This document shows positions 1 to 6,901 of a DNA stretch of 13,278 bases, piece by piece. The stretch is from Candidatus Uhrbacteria bacterium CG_4_9_14_3_um_filter_36_7 (GTDB taxonomy: Bacteria > Patescibacteriota > Patescibacteriia > UBA9934 > GWF2-40-263), in the NCBI GenBank assembly GCA_002791255.1, contig PFWS01000036.1:1-13278 (forward strand), read 5' to 3'. Both the position numbers and the translations under genes were made by a program. Each line of letters begins with the position of its first letter. Position 1 is the stretch's first letter. The notes below the pieces were generated by a model. The model did no database searches. It saw only the letters and a program-made list of their open reading frames with translations, and was not told where the DNA came from.

Positions 1-1098
<1,098 letters not shown>

Positions 1099-1100
1099 AA

Positions 1101-1150
1101 CTTATCATTTAGATAAGCTCTGTCATTTCTTCCATGAAATTCATGAAAGA
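1101..1150 (-). other. 16S leader hairpins
   Basis: Two inverted repeats sit just upstream of mature 16S. One is a 6-bp stem, 1101-1106 with 1112-1117. The other is an 11-bp stem with one G-U pair, 1128-1138 with 1140-1150, separated by a single base, so its true loop takes up the innermost pairs. They lie inside the pre-rRNA leader and may help processing or antitermination, which is an inference from position only. Confidence 0.4.
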
Positions 1151-1202
1151 GAATAGACGTTACAATCACCTAGCAGACAAAAAGTTGATTAAAACATCTT
1201 CA

Positions 1203-1216
1203 ATTGTTAAGAAACT
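1203..1216 (-). promoter_or_regulatory. boxA-like antitermination element of the rRNA leader
   Basis: On the minus strand the leader reads GTTTCTTAACAATTG, close to the E. coli rrn boxA context (GCTCTTTAACAATTT). It lies about 15-30 nt downstream of the predicted transcription start and about 105 nt before 16S. In other bacteria this element recruits NusB/NusE for rRNA antitermination. The match and placement are seen in the sequence; the function is inferred. Confidence 0.55.
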
Positions 1217-1236
1217 CTTTTTCAACCAGTGGCGGT

Positions 1237-1266
1237 ATTCTATCTCAAGAGTAAAAGACTTGTCAA
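1237..1266 (-). promoter_or_regulatory. sigma70-type promoter of the rRNA operon
   Basis: The minus strand shows a perfect -35 TTGACA (1261-1266), an 18-nt spacer and a -10 TAGAAT (1237-1242). The predicted start is near 1230, giving a leader of about 130 nt before 16S. The sequence just upstream of the -35 (about 1280-1345) is a run of A/T tracts that could act as an UP element, as at strong rRNA promoters. Confidence 0.8.
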
Positions 1267-1413
1267 TAGGCATTACCTCAATCTTTTAAAAAAACTTTAT
1301 TAAAATTTTAAGTACTTTTTTATCAATTATTTCAAAGTTCTAATGACCTGATATTTTTCTTTTGAAAATCAATTTGTTAAAATTTAGGCTTAATTTAAAT
1401 CAAATTAATAAAT

Positions 1414-1974
1414 ATGTCAGAAGTTCATTCAGGATCGCTTAGTTTTAAAACTCCACTCATGTTTACGGATGGAACAAAAATCTATCAAAAACTGACTCAA
1501 GAATACATTACTCATAAAAAAGGACTTTTTATTCTTGCCCCCTCAGGTGCTGGCAAAACTTATTTTATTAAAAATCAAAAAAAGAAAGATTGGCTTGACG
1601 GAGATGTAATTTGGGAAGCTAGTAATGCTCACCCAAAAGGAGCTTGGTGGCTAGAGTCGCTTGAGGTAACTGATGAAATTGATCAACGAAGTGATGTTAT
1701 AACCACCCAAGCAAAACGTTTGGGCTTTTGGATAATGGGAGCTTCAAATTTTTGGTTAAAACCAGACGCGATTGTTCTGCCTAATTGGAGTACACACAAA
1801 AAATATATTCGTATTCGTGAACAAACAAATTATGATGGTGGAGCAACATCTGATCGACTTTCCCAAGTATTAAAACATAGGAAATGGATTCATGGATGGA
1901 CAAAAAAAGGAGTACCTGCTTTTAAATCAATTGATGAAGCTGTTGATTATTTAGTTATTTCAAGCAAGCGATAG
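1414..1974 (+). CDS. P-loop NTPase/kinase-like protein of unknown family
   Basis: A 186-residue protein I cannot assign to a named family. Residues 42-49 (APSGAGKT) are a Walker A loop. It is followed by an acidic WLDGD stretch (60-64) and an NAHPKGAWW motif (71-79). Near the C-terminus, AIVLPNWSTHKKYIRIRE (119-136) has the hydrophobic strand, His and spaced Arg pattern seen after the lid of small nucleoside- or nucleotide-kinase folds. No clear Walker B is visible. It has no signal peptide or membrane segment, so it is probably cytosolic. It starts at an ATG in a very AT-rich region with no Shine-Dalgarno site and no convincing promoter. It diverges from the rRNA promoter, and its last 15 bases overlap the convergent phosphatase-like gene. 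A phosphoryl-transfer enzyme is the best guess; the substrate is unknown. Confidence 0.8.
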   Translation: MSEVHSGSLSFKTPLMFTDGTKIYQKLTQEYITHKKGLFILAPSGAGKTYFIKNQKKKDWLDGDVIWEASNAHPKGAWWLESLEVTDEIDQRSDVITTQAKRLGFWIMGASNFWLKPDAIVLPNWSTHKKYIRIREQTNYDGGATSDRLSQVLKHRKWIHGWTKKGVPAFKSIDEAVDYLVISSKR

Positions 1975-2676
1975 ATCATACGAAAGACCTTGGATCTGTG
2001 CAGTCACTTTTTGATCTCTTGCAACATGAATCGCTACCCCAGCTCCATGATCAATAGGAAGATAATCGGTTCTTTTCATTCCAGTTGCTTGTTTAAGATA
2101 AGGACTTAAATTGTCGTAGTGTCCTTCAACCCAAACCATTACCCGCCGACCTGGATGAAGCGAATGATATGATTTCATAGCATTTGTCACTACTCGTAAG
2201 TAATCATGCGTCCGCCTAGCAATTTCATCTGGCCCTTCTGCTCCCATTTTTTCTCGTGTTTCCTTCTCTAGATCATCCTCATATGCTTCCCAAAATTCAA
2301 TACCGGTACCATATTTTTCTTTTAAAAAAGAAACAAACTTTGGGCAATCTTCAAACATTCGTAAATCTCTTAAACGTCCACTTGATAATTCAATCGGTCG
2401 ACCGGTTTTATTTAACAATTGCGATAGATCAAGCTGATATTCTTTCATGGTTGCTTGTATGGCATCTAAAATAAGTTCAGCGGTTTCAACAGCTCGTTTA
2501 TGTTCACTTCTAATTTCTGGGATAGGAGTTTCCAATTTTGTGTCAGCTCCAATAACTAAAAAATCGACTTGCTTACGATCATCTTCTTGAACTGATTCAA
2601 GTGCTTGTTTTAAAGCTATCTCTGTATGCAAACGCAGAGCTTGTGCAGATTCAGGAACCAACGCTCCCATTTCCAA
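1960..2676 (-). CDS. Histidine-phosphatase-like protein, probably truncated at its N-terminus
   Basis: A 238-residue frame from a TTG codon. Residues around EIRSEHKRAVETAELIL match the 'S..kRA.qTAe.i' block of the histidine phosphatase (phosphoglycerate mutase-like) superfamily. VMVWVEGHYDNLSPYLKQ near the C-terminus matches the second catalytic-His block. The N-terminal part (GALVPESAQALRL) resembles the stretch that normally follows the RHG phospho-acceptor motif, but the RHG motif is missing. The frame upstream of the TTG reads YRNQDSQ and then hits a stop at 2698-2700, so an R-N pair stands where R-H would be expected. No Shine-Dalgarno site precedes the TTG. A decayed or 5'-deleted gene is more likely than a catalytically competent enzyme, although a non-catalytic family member remains possible. 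It overlaps the P-loop gene tail to tail by 15 bp. Confidence 0.65.
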   Translation of the reverse strand: MEMGALVPESAQALRLHTEIALKQALESVQEDDRKQVDFLVIGADTKLETPIPEIRSEHKRAVETAELILDAIQATMKEYQLDLSQLLNKTGRPIELSSGRLRDLRMFEDCPKFVSFLKEKYGTGIEFWEAYEDDLEKETREKMGAEGPDEIARRTHDYLRVVTNAMKSYHSLHPGRRVMVWVEGHYDNLSPYLKQATGMKRTDYLPIDHGAGVAIHVARDQKVTAQIQGLSYDLSLA

Positions 2677-2852
2677 CTGAGAATCTTGATTACGATATTA
2701 TTGAGGTTATTACGCAAACATTTCTTCATCCTCCTATTCCTGATATTGACCGGGTTATTAAAAATGCTGATTATGAACCATATATTGCCCCAAAAGAACG
2801 CATGCTCAAGGAGGCCGATAAAACACGTATAGAATATCTCAAAAAAGTATAA
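2676..2852 (+). pseudogene. 3' remnant of an unidentified protein gene
   Basis: From about 2676 the plus strand reads about 58 codons that look strongly protein-like, including DYDIIEVITQTFLHPPIPDI and, at the end, KERMLKEADKTRIEYLKKV followed by TAA. It is rich in charged residues and has amphipathic spacing, while the same DNA read in other frames gives low-complexity translations. It has no usable start codon of its own. Further upstream the frame runs into the antisense strand of the phosphatase-like gene and loses this character. I read it as the C-terminal end of a gene whose front was lost. The parent family is not recognised. It ends about 24 bp before the khpA promoter. Confidence 0.5.
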
Positions 2853-2876
2853 AAAAGAACCAGAATAAAGGAAATT

Positions 2877-2905
2877 TTGACAATCCTCTCTTTGTTTGAT
2901 ATAAT
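2877..2905 (+). promoter_or_regulatory. Consensus extended -10 promoter for khpA
   Basis: Perfect -35 TTGACA (2877-2882), a 17-nt spacer and perfect -10 TATAAT (2900-2905), preceded by TGA (2897-2899) as an extended -10. The predicted start is near 2912, leaving an untranslated leader of about 90 nt before khpA. This is the closest match to consensus in the window and implies strong transcription. Confidence 0.9.
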
Positions 2906-2919
2906 TTATTTTAGTTAAT

Positions 2920-2966
2920 TCGGCGTCTGTAGCTACATGGCTAAGGTCGACAGACAGAAAAACCGA
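2920..2966 (+). promoter_or_regulatory. Structured khpA leader
   Basis: The leader can fold into a stacked hairpin: TCGG (2920-2923) with CCGA (2963-2966), GTCTGT (2925-2930) with ACAGAC (2950-2955), and AGC (2931-2933) with GCT (2940-2942). An ATG (2937-2939) sits in the apical loop and opens a 19-codon ORF. There is no U-tract after it, so it is not an intrinsic terminator. A cis-regulatory leader is inferred. Confidence 0.45.
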
Positions 2967-2996
2967 TTCTTAACAAAAGTCATTTGTTATCATTGA
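2937..2996 (+). CDS. Possible 19-codon leader ORF upstream of khpA
   Basis: The ATG at 2937 opens a frame translating to MAKVDRQKNRFLTKVICYH and ending in TGA at 2994-2996, four bases before the khpA ATG. It has no clear Shine-Dalgarno site, and neither does khpA, so translational coupling through this ORF could explain how khpA is started. The peptide is basic and not recognised. A 19-codon ORF can occur by chance; what favours it is its position inside the leader hairpin and its close approach to khpA. Confidence 0.3.
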   Translation: MAKVDRQKNRFLTKVICYH

Positions 2997-3000
2997 TGAT

Positions 3001-3324
3001 ATGGCCGAAGATAGATTTGATCAAGAGTTTGTTGAATTTGTCGTCAAAAGCATTGTCAACCATCCAAACGATGTTCGCACCGAACGGACGGTTGATGAGC
3101 GAGGTGTTCTTATTACCCTTTATATCAATGCAGAGGATATGGGGTATGTAATTGGACGCCAAGGACAAACCGCTCGTGCGATCCGCACTCTTTTAAAGAT
3201 TGTCGGCGCCAAGCGAAATGCTCGTGTCAACCTCAAAATTTACGAACCAGAAGGCTCACGAGGACCACGATCACGAGACGAAAATCGTGATTCTGAAACC
3301 TCTGTGGATGATCTTGGTATCTAA
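3001..3324 (+). CDS. khpA: KhpA-type KH-domain RNA-binding protein
   Basis: A 107-residue single KH-domain protein. The N-terminal EFVEFVVKSIVNHPNDV helix, the following strand LITLYINAEDMG and the RNA-binding loop YVIGRQGQTARAIRTLL (GxxG = GRQG, near residues 53-56) match KhpA, formerly called YlqC. KhpA partners with KhpB in other bacteria and binds many RNAs, affecting cell division and rRNA-related processes. Family members are usually about 75-80 residues. Here a charged tail of about 25 residues (EPEGSRGPRSRDENRD and onward) is added. The ATG at 3001 fits the usual KhpA N-terminus, and an in-frame stop at 2971-2973 limits extension. It lacks a Shine-Dalgarno site. It precedes trmD, as in the classical rpsP-khpA-rimM-trmD cluster, but rimM is absent here. 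Confidence 0.92.
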   Translation: MAEDRFDQEFVEFVVKSIVNHPNDVRTERTVDERGVLITLYINAEDMGYVIGRQGQTARAIRTLLKIVGAKRNARVNLKIYEPEGSRGPRSRDENRDSETSVDDLGI

Positions 3325-3337
3325 AATTTCTAGAAAA

Positions 3338-3380
3338 AAACAAAAAGCCATGGTAATGTAAGTTCCATGGTTTTTTGTTT
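3338..3380 (+). terminator. Hairpin with U-tract between khpA and trmD
   Basis: A 16-bp stem pairs 3338-3353 with 3365-3380. It contains GCCATGG with CCATGGT (one G-U pair), flanked by A-run and T-run arms, with an 11-nt loop. The T-rich arm serves as the U-tract, so it resembles an intrinsic terminator, and the A-run gives it the same form on the other strand. It ends only 7 nt before the trmD ATG, so trmD must rely on read-through or an unseen promoter. Confidence 0.7.
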
Positions 3381-3387
3381 TAAAAAC

Positions 3388-4089
3388 ATGCCTACAAAAA
3401 AACATTATTACGATATCATAAGTATTTTCCCTCAAACAATAGAGCCATACCTTCAGGCTTCTATTTTGGGTCGAGCACAGACAAAAAAAATAGTCGAATT
3501 TAAAGCCCATAATCTTCGTAAATGGACACACGATAAACATCACCAGGTTGATGATACTCCTTATGGTGGTGGGCCAGGTATGGTTATGATGATTGAACCA
3601 TTTGACCGGGCAATCCGAGCTATTCGAAAACGAGGTAAAAAAAATCGTATTATTTTTACTTCCGCAAGCGGAAAATTATTTGAACAAAAAGACGCAAAAC
3701 GTTTAAGTGCTTATGATCAACTTATTTTTCTTTGTGGACATTATGAAGGAATTGATGCGCGTGTTGAAAAGTGTTTGGCAGATGAATCAATCTCGATTGG
3801 CCCATATGTATTAACAGGTGGAGAATTACCAGCTCTTGTCATAATTGACAGCGTAGTTAGGCTTTTACCAGGTGTTTTAGGTAAAGAAGCATCTCTTGAA
3901 GTGGAATCTCATACAGAGCATGGCTTGCTTGAATATCCTCAATATACAAGACCAGCCACTTATAAATGGAAATCCTATCAAACAAAAAAAATAGAAACGC
4001 TCAATGTTCCACCCATCCTTCTTTCGGGAAATCATAAAACTATTGAACAATGGAGAAATGAACAAATAAAAAAACGTTCTCAAATATAA
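3388..4089 (+). CDS. trmD: tRNA (guanine-N1)-methyltransferase TrmD
   Basis: TrmD methylates G37 of tRNAs that read CNN-type codons, using S-adenosylmethionine in a deep trefoil knot, and prevents +1 frameshifting. The protein is 233 residues from the ATG at 3388, close to the usual length. Diagnostic motifs are DDTPYGGGPGMVM in the N-terminal half, SASGKLF, LCGHYEGIDARVE, and the knot loop GPYVLTGGELPALVIIDSVV. The C-terminal part YTRPATYKWKS ... PPILLSGNHKTIEQWR matches the family's tail. An ATG at 3367 in the same frame is possible but lies inside the right arm of the preceding hairpin and adds seven residues (MVFCFKN) not expected in TrmD, so 3388 is preferred. The stop codon forms part of the downstream terminator stem. 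Confidence 0.96.
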   Translation: MPTKKHYYDIISIFPQTIEPYLQASILGRAQTKKIVEFKAHNLRKWTHDKHHQVDDTPYGGGPGMVMMIEPFDRAIRAIRKRGKKNRIIFTSASGKLFEQKDAKRLSAYDQLIFLCGHYEGIDARVEKCLADESISIGPYVLTGGELPALVIIDSVVRLLPGVLGKEASLEVESHTEHGLLEYPQYTRPATYKWKSYQTKKIETLNVPPILLSGNHKTIEQWRNEQIKKRSQI

Positions 4090-4118
4090 AACTCCGCTTC
4101 ATTAAGCGGAGTTTTATA
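4085..4118. terminator. Bidirectional terminator shared by trmD and rpsP
   Basis: A long perfect stem, 4085-4099 with 4104-4118, has the core AAAACTCCGCTT and AAGCGGAGTTTT and a 4-nt CATT loop. A-runs on one side and T-runs on the other make it work on both strands. It includes the trmD stop codon and lies 14 bp from the rpsP stop, so it insulates the convergent genes. Confidence 0.9.
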
Positions 4119-4132
4119 TTTATCAAATCTAT

Positions 4133-4483
4133 TTATTTGGCCTGAGCTGTTTGTTCGGTACTTTGAGGTGTTTGTGCGCCTGCTTTTTGTTTTTCTTCCA
4201 TTTTCTTTTTTCGTGCACTGCTTATGTGAGTAACAGATTGTTTTTTTTCTTCAATAATTTTTTGATCAACTAAAATATTCCAGACAGTTTTTGAGACTTC
4301 TGCTCCTTTGCTTATCCAATAACGAATCCGATCTTCTTTAAGAATAGTTTCTTTTGTGCGTGGATCACGACTACCAAGAATTTCTAGTGCTTTGGCCCAT
4401 GGATCTTTTGTTTTATCCATAACCACAATACGATAAAGTGGCCGTCTTTTTTTTCCAACTCGTGTTAAACGAATGCTTACCAT
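4133..4483 (-). CDS. rpsP: 30S ribosomal protein bS16
   Basis: bS16 binds the 5' domain of 16S rRNA and helps 30S assembly. The N-terminus MVSIRLTRVGKKRRPLYRIV is diagnostic. It continues with DPWAKALEILGSRDPR and DRIRYWISKGAEVSKTVWNIL, which match the conserved core of about 80 residues. The 116-residue length comes from a variable C-terminal tail rich in Lys, Gln, Glu and Ala (about residues 78-116), common in this family. The ATG at 4483 has no Shine-Dalgarno site; the leader is about 36 nt from a good promoter. In most bacteria rpsP is the first gene of the operon that contains khpA and trmD; here it stands alone and faces them. Confidence 0.96.
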   Translation of the reverse strand: MVSIRLTRVGKKRRPLYRIVVMDKTKDPWAKALEILGSRDPRTKETILKEDRIRYWISKGAEVSKTVWNILVDQKIIEEKKQSVTHISSARKKKMEEKQKAGAQTPQSTEQTAQAK

Positions 4484-4525
4484 ACGATAAATAAGAATAT
4501 CACAATAAATTGTTTAGGTGGGCTT

Positions 4526-4554
4526 ATTTTAGAGAATTCTGTATATTTCGTCAA
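4526..4554 (-). promoter_or_regulatory. rpsP promoter
   Basis: On the minus strand, -35 TTGACG (4549-4554), a 17-nt spacer and -10 TAAAAT (4526-4531). The predicted start is near 4519, about 36 nt before the rpsP ATG. It lies in the gap after the end of smc, so rpsP is probably transcribed on its own. Confidence 0.8.
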
Positions 4555-4585
4555 GTAATACAGCTTTCTATTTGAAGATGACAAT

Positions 4586-6817
4586 TTAAGACGACTGAAT
4601 ATTCATTTCTTCAAGTTTTACAGAAAACAAACGACTAACTCCATCATTATCCATGGTTACTCCATACAAAATATCCGCTTTCTCCATAGTTGCCCTATTG
4701 TGAGTAATCACAATAAATTGACTTAATTTTTGAAGCTCCTGCAAAATATTTGCAAAACGCAAGGTATTTGCTTCATCTAAGGAGGCATCAACTTCATCTA
4801 AAATAACAAATGGACAAGGATTTACAGTTAAAATAGCCGAAAGCAAAGCAAGAGAAGTAAGTGCTTTTTCTCCACCAGATAAAAGAGCAAGGCTTTTTAA
4901 ACGTTTTCCTGGGGGAGTTGCTTCAATTTCAATTCCTAAAACCTCATCACCACTTTGCAAATAGCCTGTCTTATCAAGATCTTCTTGGTCTTCTTCAAGC
5001 TCAGCTTGTGTCATTTTAACCAAACGGCTTTTTCCCCCACTAAAAAGGATTTGAAAATAATGTTGAAATGACTCATTGATTTTTTGAAAGGCTTTTTCCG
5101 AACGAGCATGAATTTCTTCATCAAGTTCACGAATTAATTTCTGTGTGGTTTCAAACGCTTTTTTAAGATCTTCAAGTTGTGATTCTAAAAACTGAAATCG
5201 CTCATTTGTTTCATTATATTCAACAAGAATTTCAGGATCAAATCCACCAATCAATTCTAATTTTGAATGCAGACGTTGAATCATCTCATGGGTTCTTTCA
5301 AGATCAACTAAATCAATAAATATTGATTCATCATGAATTTGTGATGCGCGATCCTTCATGTTTTCCTGAATTTCTCGCCATAAATTTTGTTGACGCTCTT
5401 GTAGACGGGCTTGTTCAATTTTTTGTTTATGAAGTATTTCTTCAAGACCGTGGAGGTCTTGTTGAACTTTTCTAGCTTGCTTTTGCAAAACAAAGAAATC
5501 TTCTTGAATATGATTGGTTTCCTTTGCTTTTTTTTCAAGCGCTTGCTCAAACTCAGCTAATTCTTTTTTCTTTTCTTGTTCTATTTTCTCAAGCATTTGA
5601 AGATTATCTAGAAGTTCTGGGCGAATAATAATATCTTCAAGTCGTGGACGCTCAAGACGCTCAAGTAAAAGCTGAGTCTTTTCCTTTAGAGAAATAATTT
5701 TTTCCAAAGAAAATGGGGAGGGTTGTTTTTTTTCTAAATATTGTCTCCAGTATATTTCTAATTGTTCTTCTTCTTTTAGTAAAGCCGCAAGTGTTTCAAT
5801 TATTTGATGTAGTGGTAATGGAGACCAATTTTCTTGAGCTCGAATTTTTGAAAGCTCAATTTCTTTTTGAATATGAAAAATGTCTTCACGAAGTTTCCGA
5901 AGATGATTTTCAATATTTTGACGGGCTTTTCGTAAATCAAGAAGTTCTTGATCTACGGATACGGTTTTCTGTTCTTGTTCAAAACGATTTAATGTTTCGT
6001 CTATTTGCCTTAAATTATCCCTGCCTTTTATAACACCTTCCTCTTGTTTCTTAAGTTGATTATCTACGGTTTGTAAATCATCTTCAAGGGTTTTCCAAAC
6101 CGTGTGATAATATCTCTTTTCAAGATCAAAAAGTTCTTGTTCAAGTGTTTCACGCTGTTCAAGTCGTGAAACCTGACGTTTTAAACTGCGAAGACGAGGT
6201 TCAATTTCTGCAAGCAATAATTCTATTTCTGTTAAATTTTCCTTGGTGTGTTCTAATTTACGAGCGGTTTCCTGGCGTTTAAGCTGAAGTGATTTCACGC
6301 CTGTAGCATCATCAAAAAAAGCCTTTCTTTCCTGAGGAGTAGATAAAAGAATATGATCAACCATGCCCTGCCCAATCACAGAATATGAGCGTTGTCCTAC
6401 ATTGGCAGCCGCAAGCAGTTGTTGAATATCCAAAAGCCTGGCCTGTTGATTATTTACAATATATTCAGATGCTCCATCACGATACATACGACGAAGAAAA
6501 CAGACCTCTGATCCATCTAATGGAATAGCCCGATCTTCATTTTCAAAAACCATTGAAACTTCAGCAAATCCGGAACGACTTCTTTTTTCTGAACCTGAAA
6601 AAATAACATCCTCTGATTTTTTTCCACGCAAAAGTTTAAGACTCTGTTCTCCTAGCACCCAACGAACCGCATCCGCAATATTTGATTTTCCAGAACCATT
6701 TGGACCAACAATACAAGTTAAAGGAAAACAATCCTTCTTTTTAGGAGCAGGAAATACAAGAGATGTTTTTTTAGCAAATGTTTTAAATCCTTGAAATTCC
6801 AACTGTTTTAAAAACAT
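4586..6817 (-). CDS. smc: SMC-family chromosome-structuring ATPase lacking a hinge
   Basis: SMC proteins organise and segregate chromosomes using an ABC-type ATPase head made from both ends of the chain. Head motifs are complete: N-terminal FKTFA, Walker A GPNGSGKS (38-45), Q-loop region WVLGEQ (53-58), the QRSYSVIGQG block (142-151), signature LSGGEKALT (646-654), Walker B VILDEVDASLD (671-681) and switch His in VITHNR (703-708). The C-terminal NERFQFLESQLEDL and HYFQILFSGG blocks are typical SMC, not RecN or SbcC. The coiled coils are short (about 175-330 and about 402-565). Between them, 331-402 is a proline-bearing segment with no glycine, where canonical SMC has a globular Gly-rich hinge of about 150-200 residues. 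There is no CxxC zinc hook either. At 743 residues it is roughly 60% of the usual about 1180. The frame is uninterrupted, so this is a real architecture. Confidence 0.93.
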   Translation of the reverse strand: MFLKQLEFQGFKTFAKKTSLVFPAPKKKDCFPLTCIVGPNGSGKSNIADAVRWVLGEQSLKLLRGKKSEDVIFSGSEKRSRSGFAEVSMVFENEDRAIPLDGSEVCFLRRMYRDGASEYIVNNQQARLLDIQQLLAAANVGQRSYSVIGQGMVDHILLSTPQERKAFFDDATGVKSLQLKRQETARKLEHTKENLTEIELLLAEIEPRLRSLKRQVSRLEQRETLEQELFDLEKRYYHTVWKTLEDDLQTVDNQLKKQEEGVIKGRDNLRQIDETLNRFEQEQKTVSVDQELLDLRKARQNIENHLRKLREDIFHIQKEIELSKIRAQENWSPLPLHQIIETLAALLKEEEQLEIYWRQYLEKKQPSPFSLEKIISLKEKTQLLLERLERPRLEDIIIRPELLDNLQMLEKIEQEKKKELAEFEQALEKKAKETNHIQEDFFVLQKQARKVQQDLHGLEEILHKQKIEQARLQERQQNLWREIQENMKDRASQIHDESIFIDLVDLERTHEMIQRLHSKLELIGGFDPEILVEYNETNERFQFLESQLEDLKKAFETTQKLIRELDEEIHARSEKAFQKINESFQHYFQILFSGGKSRLVKMTQAELEEDQEDLDKTGYLQSGDEVLGIEIEATPPGKRLKSLALLSGGEKALTSLALLSAILTVNPCPFVILDEVDASLDEANTLRFANILQELQKLSQFIVITHNRATMEKADILYGVTMDNDGVSRLFSVKLEEMNIQSS

Positions 6818-6825
6818 AGATCCTT

Positions 6826-6831
6826 ATTATA
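6826..6831 (-). promoter_or_regulatory. -10 element of smc, very close to the start codon
   Basis: A perfect TATAAT on the minus strand ends 8 nt before the smc ATG (6817), so transcription would start within about 2 nt of the ATG. No good -35 is present; TGGTGA lies at 17-nt spacing. AAGGA between box and ATG could instead be a closely spaced ribosome site if transcription starts further upstream. Confidence 0.5.
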
Positions 6832-6861
6832 ACCAGGAATAATAGCAATCACCAGCCTTGA

Positions 6862-6890
6862 TTGACGATTTTATCTTTTTTCCATAAGAT
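6862..6890 (+). promoter_or_regulatory. Promoter of the DHH phosphoesterase gene
   Basis: -35 TTGACG (6862-6867), a 17-nt spacer and -10 TAAGAT (6885-6890). The predicted start is near 6897, only 5-11 nt before the two candidate start codons. It is divergent from the smc promoter within an 84-bp gap. Confidence 0.65.
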
Positions 6891-6901
6891 GAGGCCTTTT
6901 C

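Noticed and set aside
2920..2973. tRNA-like look of the khpA leader (GGCGTCTGTAGCTACATGGC)
   Set aside because: There is a D-arm-like start, but no T-arm GGTTCGAATCC-type loop, no matching acceptor 3' strand and no CCA, so it is not a tRNA gene.
3367..3387. Earlier in-frame ATG for trmD
   Set aside because: It falls inside the right arm of the hairpin and adds residues (MVFCFKN) not typical of TrmD; the ATG at 3388 fits the family.
5713..6033. 106-codon plus-strand frame
   Set aside because: It is antisense to the coiled-coil part of smc, with low-complexity hydrophobic residues and no start context.
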